From Alistipes sp. (GTDB lineage Bacteria; Bacteroidota; Bacteroidia; Bacteroidales; Rikenellaceae), in NCBI GenBank assembly GCA_017520545.1, contig JAFXFM010000002.1:62001-126000 (forward strand): a stretch of DNA of 64,000 bases. Reading direction: 5' to 3'. A program made the position numbers and the translations under genes. The notes under the pieces were generated by a model. It was not told the DNA's origin. It was given only the letters and a program-made list of their open reading frames with translations, and searched no databases. This document shows, piece after piece, positions 16,526-24,933 of the stretch. How positions within the stretch are numbered: position 1 is the stretch's first letter; each line of letters begins with the position of its first letter.

Positions 16526-19165
16526 ATGAAGATAAAAAATTTACTCGTACTGATTCTAATGATTTTTGCCGTTGGTGCGTGCGAAAACCCAGACATTGGC
16601 AACGACGACAATAAAGGCGAACCTGTGGTGCCGTCCGAACCGGAAAAGCCGACAAAGCCTGCGTATGTCGAACTTGGCAAGTCGCAACTCTTTGCGGACT
16701 ACAATGGCGCGACACAAAGTATAAGCGTGGACACCTATACAGATTTGGAGTGGGAGATTACATCCACAGCAGAGTGGCTCACGGCAGAACGCGACAACAA
16801 CAAATTGGTCGTAACAATCGACGAGAGCAGCGACAAGTTGGAGCGCAAAGCGTCGATTACCGTAAAGGTTGGCGATGGCGAGAACGTTGCCGAGGATGCT
16901 ATTTCGGTTTGGCAGATTGGCTCGGATACCGATGAACTTATCTACGAGGTCGAAACTACCGAGCCGATGCAAAGAGTTATTGCAGCACCTATTTTGACCT
17001 ACCAGAATGGTGGCAAGATGACCGTAGATTTTGGCGACGGAAGTGCGCCATCGTCGTACGAGAGTCAGCGAGTGTATAAGGAGTATGCCGAGCCGGGCGT
17101 CTACACCATCATCATCTCGGGCGAGGATATCCACAACCTCGAATTTAGCGATGGCAGCCACGTCTGCCCGGAGTTGAAAAACATCTATTCGTGGGGCAAG
17201 ATGGGTTACAAGAATGCAGCAAATATGTGTAAGGGTTGTGTGAATTTGGAGACAATTCCTGCAGACTATGCCGGTTCGTTCGAGGATGTAGGCTCATTTA
17301 TTGCGGCATTCCTCGGTTGCGAGAAGTTGAAGGCTATCCCCGAGGGGTTGTTTCAACACGCAAAGGAGGCAAAGAAGTTCTCGAACTGCTTCCGCTATGC
17401 AACCTCAATTAGCGAAATCCCAGAGAATTTGTTTGCCAACAACCCTCTTGCCGAGGAGTTCTACCACACATTCTACGGCACAGGTACCGACTTTGTCATT
17501 AACGACGAGGCGTTGGTGATAAATGCGGGCAACTACCTCAACAGCTACCCTGCCGAGTTGGAGAAGTCGATTTCGAGTGGCAATCTTCGCTCTATTCCGG
17601 AGGGGTTGTTCAAGAAGTGTTCGAACGCGACACGTTTTGAGTATATCTTTGCCGCAACAGCCATCGAGTCTATCCCAGAGAAGATTTTCGCCGAAAATAG
17701 CGCAGCAACCAACTACGAAGGTGTTTGTTACGCTTGTACCAATTTGCAGGAGATTCCTGCGAAGTTGATGGAGAAGGCGACCTCTGCTCTCAACATCAAG
17801 TATATGTTTGCAGGCTGTATCAACCTTACCGAGGTGCCTGCGGCGATGTTCGAGAATTGCACCGAGGTAACAAACTTGGAGGCTCTATTCTATATGTCGT
17901 CGGGCATCAAGAGTGTCAAGAAGGACACCTTCAAAGGCTTGTCGAAGGTCAAGACCATAGGCTCGGTATTCCAGGGTTGCACCTCGCTTACCGATGTTGA
18001 GGAGGGTGTTTTCGACGGCTTAACATCGGCAAAGTCGTTCCCATACTGCTTTGCCGACTGCACATCGTTGCGCACCATTCCTGCGGGATTGTTGAGAGGT
18101 ATGACCACCGCCTACGAGTTCGAGTCGATGTTTGCAAGAACTGCTTTGGAGAGCGTTCCAGCCGAGTTGTTCGACGAGGTACGCGACTACGACTTGGCGA
18201 ACTACTCCTACCTGTTCTCGGAGTGTCCAAACTTGAAAACCGTACCTGCTACCCTATTCGACCACGTTACCGAGGCTTCGTCGGGCGGTTTCAACAACGT
18301 ATTCTACAAATCGGGCATAGAGACCATTCCTGCGGGATTGTTTGCCACCTGTACAAAGGTTGATGCAACGAGTTTCGAGGCGGTATTTATGGGTTGCCCC
18401 GAGTTGCACACCATCGAGGGTTCGGTATTCCCCGAATCGACAACCATAACCTCGATGAAGGGGCTCTTCTTCGGCTGTCCGAAGTTGGAGAGCATACCTG
18501 CCGATTTGTTCAAGCCATTCGGTACGGCAAAGTTGAAGTTCTCGCAGACATTCCAAGATTGCACATCGTTGAAGACTCTCCCTGCGGAGTTGTTCGCACA
18601 CAACACCGCAGCAACCCACTTTGCCGGCACATTTATCGGCTGCACGGCATTGGAGAGCGTACCCGAGAATCTCTTGGCTTCGTGCGCAAATCTCGCCTAC
18701 GTAAACAAGATGTTCTACGGTTGCACCGCACTCAAAACCGTTCCAGAGGGTCTCTTTGCGGGTAACCCTAAAATTCAGACCTTCGAGGAGACATTCTCGG
18801 GCTGTACTGCGCTCGAAACTATACCCGAGAAGTTGTTCTCGGCTATCGGCACAACCACTACGAGTGTAACATTCGCAAAGTGTTTCTACGGCTGCTCGGC
18901 ATTGAAGAGCCTCCCTGCGGGACTGTTCGACACGGTGCGTCGTATCTCTTATATCAACAGTTGTTTCGAGGGTTGCACATCGCTTACGGGCGAGAGCCCT
19001 TACACCGTGATTGGCGAGGAGAAGATCCACCTCTACGAGCGTGTTCAGGGCGAGGACTTCCCACGAGTGCCAAGCAACAAAACTGCTCACGCAGGCTGTT
19101 TCAGTGGTTGCATCGGCTTGTCCGACTACGCCAATATGCCTGACGAGTGGAAAACAATACAATAG
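16526..19165 (+). CDS. BACON-domain lipoprotein with BspA-type leucine-rich repeats
   Basis: Likely cell-surface lipoprotein of 879 residues. The signal peptide ends in the lipobox VGAC. Residues about 45-135 match a BACON domain (DLEWEITSTAEWLTAE...), usually linked to carbohydrate or mucin contact. A short region with FGDGSAPSSYESQRVYKEYAEPG resembles a PKD-type fold. From about residue 215 to 840 run some 20 imperfect repeats of 23-31 residues with the pattern C..L..IP..LF......F...F.GC, the BspA/LRR_5 type. It is the first gene of a four-gene operon. Ligand unknown; adhesion is an inference from the family. Confidence 0.8.
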   Translation: MKIKNLLVLILMIFAVGACENPDIGNDDNKGEPVVPSEPEKPTKPAYVELGKSQLFADYNGATQSISVDTYTDLEWEITSTAEWLTAERDNNKLVVTIDESSDKLERKASITVKVGDGENVAEDAISVWQIGSDTDELIYEVETTEPMQRVIAAPILTYQNGGKMTVDFGDGSAPSSYESQRVYKEYAEPGVYTIIISGEDIHNLEFSDGSHVCPELKNIYSWGKMGYKNAANMCKGCVNLETIPADYAGSFEDVGSFIAAFLGCEKLKAIPEGLFQHAKEAKKFSNCFRYATSISEIPENLFANNPLAEEFYHTFYGTGTDFVINDEALVINAGNYLNSYPAELEKSISSGNLRSIPEGLFKKCSNATRFEYIFAATAIESIPEKIFAENSAATNYEGVCYACTNLQEIPAKLMEKATSALNIKYMFAGCINLTEVPAAMFENCTEVTNLEALFYMSSGIKSVKKDTFKGLSKVKTIGSVFQGCTSLTDVEEGVFDGLTSAKSFPYCFADCTSLRTIPAGLLRGMTTAYEFESMFARTALESVPAELFDEVRDYDLANYSYLFSECPNLKTVPATLFDHVTEASSGGFNNVFYKSGIETIPAGLFATCTKVDATSFEAVFMGCPELHTIEGSVFPESTTITSMKGLFFGCPKLESIPADLFKPFGTAKLKFSQTFQDCTSLKTLPAELFAHNTAATHFAGTFIGCTALESVPENLLASCANLAYVNKMFYGCTALKTVPEGLFAGNPKIQTFEETFSGCTALETIPEKLFSAIGTTTTSVTFAKCFYGCSALKSLPAGLFDTVRRISYINSCFEGCTSLTGESPYTVIGEEKIHLYERVQGEDFPRVPSNKTAHAGCFSGCIGLSDYANMPDEWKTIQ

Positions 19166-19207
19166 CAAAACATACAAGAAAAACTTATGCAATAATTTAG
19201 GTTGGTT

Positions 19208-19360
19208 ATGAAGAAATCTATTAAAAAGGAGTATTCAGCACCTCAATTCGCCGTTGAGGAGTTGCAAGCCGAAAGGGGCTTTACTCTAAGCAGTAACTAT
19301 GGTGATTATGGCGAGGCGGGCCAGCAGTCGGGCTATCTCGATAGCGATTTCGAACTCTAA
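19208..19360 (+). CDS. Small 50-residue protein of unknown function
   Basis: ATG at 19208 gives 50 residues, starting MKKSIKKEYSAPQF and ending QQSGYLDSDFEL. It has a basic start, a middle AVEELQAERGFTLSS, and an acidic, glycine-rich C-terminal third with no hydrophobic segment or cysteine. It sits 42 bp after the LRR lipoprotein and 15 bp before the next lipoprotein, so it is clearly within the operon. Small proteins of this general type (MKK..Y..P....E....GF..S) occur beside surface lipoproteins in Bacteroidales, as far as I recall. The function is unknown; a precursor or secreted peptide is only a possibility. Confidence 0.7.
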   Translation: MKKSIKKEYSAPQFAVEELQAERGFTLSSNYGDYGEAGQQSGYLDSDFEL

Positions 19361-19375
19361 AAAACGATTGGGACT

Positions 19376-22177
19376 ATGAAGAAGATGATTAAACTTTTGA
19401 CCATCGTTGCAGCAGCTGCAATGGGTCTTACATCGTGCCAAAATGGTTTTGATGAGAACAATGTAAATGGCGTTGTCAAGGGCAGCGTTACAATCAATTT
19501 CGTATCGGAGGAGGCTCGTACCTCGGTCGATACATCGGGCGACACTCCACTCTTTGCGTGGGGCGAGGAGGAGAGTTTCGAGGTTTTGGAGCAGACCGAC
19601 GCTCTTGTGAAGGCTCTTTCGGTGGCATACACCAATGTTGGTGGCAAGGCAAATATCGATGCCGAATTTGCGCTCAACACAGGTAAAGATTGGTATAAAT
19701 ATGTTGCCGTATATCCAAAGACTGGCTTTGTTTCGGCAGAGAATATCAACGAGGCAGTTCTCGCTTTGCCATCGGAGCAGAGCGCAGTAGAGGGCTCATA
19801 CGATCCAAATGCCGACCTTATGGTGTCTATGCCTGTAACAACTGCCGAGCAGCCTACCGAGTCGCAGCCGTTGCGCTTTACTCGCGTGGCAGCCGTTGTT
19901 GAGATGTCTATCAACAACCTCACTCTCGCAGCTGGCGAGGTGGTTGAGAAGGTTGATTTTACAGCCAATGGCAAGACTCTCGCAGGAACTATCAACACCG
20001 ACCTCGCAAACCCACACGAGTTCAGCGTAAATAGTGGCATCAGCACCGTATCGGTTGCTACCACTTCGGCTAACAAGGTATATTTCACCGTATTGCCTAC
20101 ATCTCTCGCTGCGGGCGAAAAATACAGCGTGGCTGTTCTCACCAACAAGCAGGTTTACATCAAGCAGGGCGCCATTCCTGAGGGCAAGTCGCTTGTATTC
20201 GAGGCGGGTAAGGTTTCGCGCTTCGGCGTAAATATGACCGATGCTCTTTCGGGTGCTAAGTGGAAGCTTGTTCGTGATGCTTCGACACTCAAAGAGGGCG
20301 ATGTTGTAACGATTGTATCCAACAAATACGACTATGTAGTCGGAGCAAATACAACCTCAAACTACCCATACGCTTCGAAGACCACTATTACAAAAATTGG
20401 CGACTACTTTATCCACCCAACTCCGGCAAATGCCACAAAGGATAATATGGTACAGCAATATACGCTTGTTAAGCGCGATGCTAACCGCAATGCATTCGAC
20501 TTCTACAATGGAACAGATGATTACAGTGGCGACGCGAATAGTGGCTTCCTCTGCATTGCTGGTAGCAAGTATCTCAAACTCCTCCCTTATTATAGTGTAG
20601 ATACACAGTTTGATATCACCATTGAGAATGGTATTGCTTCCATAATTGCAACAAATGGTACTACTACCAACAAGACGATGATTTACAATCATTCTTCATA
20701 CAGCACACCATATTTCTGCTGTTATAGTTCGACCGATGAGGCAAAAGCAATCTGCCTCTATCGTCTCGAAGGTGCCGAGGGTGAGATTCCTACTGTTGAT
20801 GCAAATATCGAGGTTCCTAATAGCGATATCGTAATTACCGAGGATGGTGTAGCCGATCCTACCGTTATCGAGGAGGTTGTATTCAACTACGTAGGCAACT
20901 GGAATATCACGGTTGAGGTTGAGGTTGAGGACAATAAGGAGTGGCTCGATGTGGTTTACGATGCAGAGAACAACTGCCTCAAATACACCGCAGAGAAAAA
21001 TGCCGATCCAAAGCGTACGGCTGTGGTTACAATCACCGCAACTCTCGGCGATAAGACTTTGGAGCCTTGGACATTCAATATGCTTCAGAAGGGCGCACCT
21101 GTGGATTACACTATTGAAGAGTTTATAAAGTTGTCAAAAGACGAGAACTCGTCATACAGACTCACCGGTAAGGTTACTACAGTGGCTGAAAATAATAGTA
21201 CGAAAGGCTATGTTTTGTCTGACGAGAATGACAATACAGTAACTATCAACTACTTGAAAGACGAGAAGGGCAATGCTATCTTTGGACACGACGACATTAT
21301 AATTCAACTTGGTGATGTTATGACCGTTGTTACCGTTCCTGCGGGCAGCCAAAAGGGTGGTATTAGTAGCACCTACCCATCTATCTACAAGGGCCACTAC
21401 CGACTCACTGCAACGGCAGGAGTTGCAGCAGACTATACCGGTGGCGCAGTTGCTATCGAGGTTGCAACAAGCCACAACGGCTCGATTGAGTTGCCAACTA
21501 CGCCGGTAACTGGAACAATGGATCCTTGCGACTATGCAACATTTGCCTACACCGATGGTGCAGCGAGTGCAACCGTAACCTTTACGACTCAAAACGATAC
21601 TGCCTACGCTCGTGAGGCTACTGCAACCTTTACTTATGGTTTGACCTCCGCAGAGGTAACCGTTCAGCAGGGCATCAATCCTGCCAACAAACTTGGTTGG
21701 GAACTTGTTACTGATGCTTCGACCCTCGCAGTAGGCGACGAGGTAATTATCGTTGCCAAGAATGCTGATAAGGCTCTTGCAAAACCTACAAGCACATCGC
21801 AATCGAACTTCCCTGTTGCAGAGATTTCGAAAACGGGTAGTGTTATTTACGATATTGAGGAGACCAAAACGCAGACATTTGTTCTTGGAGCAGGTCTTAC
21901 CGATGGTACTTTCTCGTTCGACTTTACTTATAACGATACCGGTTATCGCTTGTATTATAGCACAAACCTCAAAATGAGGGCTACAAGCAATGCCATTAAC
22001 GCTGCTACATCGTGGGCTATCACTATCAACGAGGCAGATGGCGATGCAAGCATTCTGTCAACAAAACTAATTAAATATAATAGTAAAGTGGGAACGACAT
22101 TTGGTGTGCAATCGACAACCAGTACAAATGCGACAGACCCGACGTTTGCCGTCTGCATCTACAGAAAGCAAAAGTAG
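19376..22177 (+). CDS. Multidomain surface lipoprotein with BACON-like and duplicated beta domains
   Basis: A 933-residue lipoprotein (lipobox LTSC). The N-terminal 300 residues resemble a fimbrillin-type domain (TRTS-like ARTSVD, FAWGEEESFEVLEQ). Two similar domains begin WKLVRDASTLKEGDVVTIV (near residue 297) and WELVTDASTLAVGDEVIIV (near 775), which shows an internal duplication. Between them lie BACON-like strands (EWLDVVYDAENNCLKYTAEKN, and a second near residue 690) and an OB-fold-like segment (YRLTGKVTTVAENNSTKGYVL). Third gene of the operon. The function is unknown but surface exposure is likely. Confidence 0.75.
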   Translation: MKKMIKLLTIVAAAAMGLTSCQNGFDENNVNGVVKGSVTINFVSEEARTSVDTSGDTPLFAWGEEESFEVLEQTDALVKALSVAYTNVGGKANIDAEFALNTGKDWYKYVAVYPKTGFVSAENINEAVLALPSEQSAVEGSYDPNADLMVSMPVTTAEQPTESQPLRFTRVAAVVEMSINNLTLAAGEVVEKVDFTANGKTLAGTINTDLANPHEFSVNSGISTVSVATTSANKVYFTVLPTSLAAGEKYSVAVLTNKQVYIKQGAIPEGKSLVFEAGKVSRFGVNMTDALSGAKWKLVRDASTLKEGDVVTIVSNKYDYVVGANTTSNYPYASKTTITKIGDYFIHPTPANATKDNMVQQYTLVKRDANRNAFDFYNGTDDYSGDANSGFLCIAGSKYLKLLPYYSVDTQFDITIENGIASIIATNGTTTNKTMIYNHSSYSTPYFCCYSSTDEAKAICLYRLEGAEGEIPTVDANIEVPNSDIVITEDGVADPTVIEEVVFNYVGNWNITVEVEVEDNKEWLDVVYDAENNCLKYTAEKNADPKRTAVVTITATLGDKTLEPWTFNMLQKGAPVDYTIEEFIKLSKDENSSYRLTGKVTTVAENNSTKGYVLSDENDNTVTINYLKDEKGNAIFGHDDIIIQLGDVMTVVTVPAGSQKGGISSTYPSIYKGHYRLTATAGVAADYTGGAVAIEVATSHNGSIELPTTPVTGTMDPCDYATFAYTDGAASATVTFTTQNDTAYAREATATFTYGLTSAEVTVQQGINPANKLGWELVTDASTLAVGDEVIIVAKNADKALAKPTSTSQSNFPVAEISKTGSVIYDIEETKTQTFVLGAGLTDGTFSFDFTYNDTGYRLYYSTNLKMRATSNAINAATSWAITINEADGDASILSTKLIKYNSKVGTTFGVQSTTSTNATDPTFAVCIYRKQK

Positions 22178-22196
22178 CACTACAATTAGTTAGACT

Positions 22197-23276
22197 ATGA
22201 ACTTCCTGAAAAATATCTTCCGAATGGCTATGGTGGCGGTGGCTGCCATAGCCATCTCGGCGTGCGAAAAAGGCGGGGGCAACTCGGGCGACGATAACGG
22301 CACAATGAAGTCTAACCCTGCGTGGAGCGTATCCTATGCAGGTGCGGCAGAGATTAACGGCGTAAGCCACAAACACACCGTTGCCGTAATCAGCAGCGAC
22401 GAGAATACCTACACCGTAGTTGTGGTGCGTGCTGCCGAGTTCGAAGCATCGAAATTGGAGGCTTTGGGCAAGGTACTTATCGAGGATATGTACGCCTACA
22501 TCAACTACTTCAATGCCGTAAATGGCACGTCGTATGTACTTGCCGACCTGCTCGATAAGGGCAGCACAATGACCGCTTTGGAGGACCTCTTACCGGGCAA
22601 ATATATCGCTGTCGCTATCGGCATCACCGCCGAGGGCAAATTGAGCGGTTTGTATGCCGCATCGAAGGCGTTCGAGGTTAAGGAGGAGGAGCCTACTGCA
22701 CTCTACTCGGAGTGGTTGGGCGACTGGGTATTCAAGGGCGACAACGCTGTGTCGAACAATGTTGTAATATCGCACAAGATTGCCAACCGCGAACTCTATA
22801 TGTCGGGGCTTATGGGTATGAACTTCAACATCGTAGGCGAATACTCCGCAGAGCGCAACGACATCATTTTCTCGTCGCAGATTGTGGCTGAAAACTACGA
22901 TTTCGGCGGCGGTAAGGTGGGCGAAGTTCATCTGCTTGGCGTGGATAGAGATGGCGTGTTCTACGGACTCGACAAGAACGGCAGTTACGGCATCGCCATT
23001 GCGGGAGTTATCGACTACACGCGAGGTATTGTACGCTACGGAGTGAACCAGTCTGGTTATCCGAAATTTGCGGCTATGATGTTTGCTGCATATATCGATG
23101 GCAAATACTACTCGTTGAAGGGAGATATTCCGGCATTTAACGGCTTTGCCGAACTCGCACCGACATCATCGACCGCAAGCGCAGCACCTATGCGCTACAC
23201 ATTCAGCAAGGGTCGCCTCGCCACAAAGGCGCCGCACCTCACGCTCGGCAACAAAATCGACTCCTCGCGTCTCTAA
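22197..23276 (+). CDS. Hypothetical lipoprotein, last gene of the surface operon
   Basis: A 359-residue lipoprotein with signal peptide and lipobox ISAC. Residues about 30-170 look like an immunoglobulin-type strand domain ending in ..GLYAASKAFEVKEEE. The second half starts YSEWLGDWVFKGDN, a pattern seen in C-terminal domains of Bacteroidales lipoproteins, here with an unusual tail APMRYTFSKGRLATKAPH. It begins 19 bp after the previous gene and is followed by a strong terminator. No precise family recognised. Confidence 0.65.
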   Translation: MNFLKNIFRMAMVAVAAIAISACEKGGGNSGDDNGTMKSNPAWSVSYAGAAEINGVSHKHTVAVISSDENTYTVVVVRAAEFEASKLEALGKVLIEDMYAYINYFNAVNGTSYVLADLLDKGSTMTALEDLLPGKYIAVAIGITAEGKLSGLYAASKAFEVKEEEPTALYSEWLGDWVFKGDNAVSNNVVISHKIANRELYMSGLMGMNFNIVGEYSAERNDIIFSSQIVAENYDFGGGKVGEVHLLGVDRDGVFYGLDKNGSYGIAIAGVIDYTRGIVRYGVNQSGYPKFAAMMFAAYIDGKYYSLKGDIPAFNGFAELAPTSSTASAAPMRYTFSKGRLATKAPHLTLGNKIDSSRL

Positions 23277-23300
23277 TCCGGCAGGGAGAATAAAGCAAAA

Positions 23301-23336
23301 GAAGGGCACCAGATTATCTTTGGTGCCCTTCTTTTT
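23301..23336. terminator. Bidirectional terminator between convergent genes
   Basis: Stem GAAGGGCACCA (23301-23311) / TGGTGCCCTTC (23321-23331) with TTTTT on the right and AAAAG on the left. It can serve the lipoprotein operon and the convergent MORN-like gene. Confidence 0.85.
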
Positions 23337-23347
23337 AAACTTATAAA

Positions 23348-24790
23348 CTACCAATCTCGCTCTACCTCCCAGTCGCTAAGGAATGTGCCTGATCGCGAAC
23401 TCATAAAGAACAAATTCCACGTATAGCCTGAATTTGGATCGGTTAAATCATAGACCAACATACGGATACCACCCAGACTGCCACATTTGCTATAATCTAT
23501 AACAAGGGCATTCTTACCATAAAACTCTTCAATAAGTTTATATGGCATATCCTCCATAAAGCGTCCTTCTGCCAAGGCATTAACAAACTTCGCCGGGTAC
23601 CTCTGCTTCAATCGGGCAACCTTCTGGTTGAGAAGTTTCTTCTGTCGAGCCTCCTCGGCTTTGCGTGCCGCCTCCTCTTTTGCTACGCGCTCTGACTCTT
23701 CTTTCGCCAAACGCTCCGCCTCTTCGCGAGCCTTGCGCTCGGCCTCCTCTCTTGCCAAACGTTCTGCCTCCTCGCGAGCCTTGCGTTCCGCCTCTATCTT
23801 TGCAATTTCGGCATTAGTATACCCGTCTGTAATCTTCTCCACAGTGCCATTGGTAAGGGTAAGGATACCGTCATCTGCGTACTTCTTGAAGTCTGCCCAA
23901 GCCCACGTCAAATTCTTGAAAGATAGTAGTTGGTTAAAGGTCGTAATCTTGGTATAATCTTCAATGTCGCCGCCTTTCAGCGTACCATAGTATTTGTATC
24001 CATTCTCGAACGTGTAAGAAACTCTACCCTTCTCTATAATACCGTTACCGGCAGAGACTTTATAATTGCTGACCATCTGTCCTTTATCTGTCAGCGTTAT
24101 AAAATCACCATTGCTACGCTCTATCGAGATTATTCCGTCGCTTATGTTGAATGTTGCAGTTGCACCATTCAAGAATTTGTACTCAACGTTAGTTGGTCGT
24201 TGCAGAATTGTGCGCTTCACTTTATCATTAACAATGGTGCGTCTTGCTCTACCGTCAGAAGTTCGTCTCCACGATGTACTGCCGACAAAAGATTTAATGT
24301 TTTCCATCAAGGTCTCATCGACTTTCGGATAAACACGAGTGTGGTACACCAATTTATAGTCGCTTGCGCAATAGACAAAATCAGCCTTACCTACGATAGA
24401 AGTCCTGCCGACTTTTCCTCTATTGATGGTCAGATGGAGGGTCTTTGTCGGCTTAAAAGATTTTACCAGATCGATAATAGGCTTACCGGTATCTTCTATC
24501 GGAGAACTCTCCGATTCTATCTGCATTGTGAAATTGCCGGTAATAACATATTTGAGATTGTCGAATGTTATTTTACCATTGGTAATCTCGTTGCCGTTAA
24601 ATGTACCCGATATCTTGCCACAATTGAGCATAGTGATTGTACCTTCACCCATTGGGGTCTTTTTCACGGCAAAACCGTAGTACACCGCATCATTCGCGAT
24701 TTTAATTTTTTTCTCTTTTGGTTTTGGTGCTGCCGCTATTGTGCCGATAGCAACAACCACCGCCAACATTGCTAATAATAGTTTTTTCAT
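23348..24790 (-). CDS. Secreted MORN-like protein with a long charged coiled coil
   Basis: A 480-residue exported protein of unknown function. The signal peptide MKKLLLAMLAVVVAIG is nearly the same as that of the next gene upstream. Residues about 30-320 contain MORN-like strand repeats (GTFNGNEITNGKITF, YTFENGYKYYGTLKGGD). Residues about 333-395 form a highly repetitive helix of ERKAREEAERLA units, most likely a single long coiled coil. A small C-terminal domain ends SDWEVERDW. The regular unit makes the DNA at about 23640-23800 repetitive, so it may vary in length. Confidence 0.65.
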   Translation of the reverse strand: MKKLLLAMLAVVVAIGTIAAAPKPKEKKIKIANDAVYYGFAVKKTPMGEGTITMLNCGKISGTFNGNEITNGKITFDNLKYVITGNFTMQIESESSPIEDTGKPIIDLVKSFKPTKTLHLTINRGKVGRTSIVGKADFVYCASDYKLVYHTRVYPKVDETLMENIKSFVGSTSWRRTSDGRARRTIVNDKVKRTILQRPTNVEYKFLNGATATFNISDGIISIERSNGDFITLTDKGQMVSNYKVSAGNGIIEKGRVSYTFENGYKYYGTLKGGDIEDYTKITTFNQLLSFKNLTWAWADFKKYADDGILTLTNGTVEKITDGYTNAEIAKIEAERKAREEAERLAREEAERKAREEAERLAKEESERVAKEEAARKAEEARQKKLLNQKVARLKQRYPAKFVNALAEGRFMEDMPYKLIEEFYGKNALVIDYSKCGSLGGIRMLVYDLTDPNSGYTWNLFFMSSRSGTFLSDWEVERDW

Positions 24791-24833
24791 AATGATTTAT
24801 GCTTGTTAAATGATTACTCTTCTTTTGCTGTCG

Positions 24834-24841
24834 CAAATATA
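24834..24841 (-). promoter_or_regulatory. -7 element (TATATTTG) of the 480-residue gene
   Basis: On the minus strand TATATTTG lies 43 bp before the start codon. The 40 bp around it resemble the region upstream of the paralogous gene (27866-27905), so the promoter seems to have been duplicated with the gene start. Confidence 0.6.
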
Positions 24842-24933
24842 TGCATTTTGGGTTATTTTCCCCAACTTTCTTATTGTGTGTGTTAGTCTGTGGTAATGTT
24901 AGAACGAAAGTCCGACTTAATAGTAGTAAGGGG

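Noticed and set aside
18254-19192. 312-codon ORF antisense to the LRR lipoprotein
   Set aside because: It is a mirror of the repeated LRR codons (cysteine/leucine/arginine-rich) without family resemblance.
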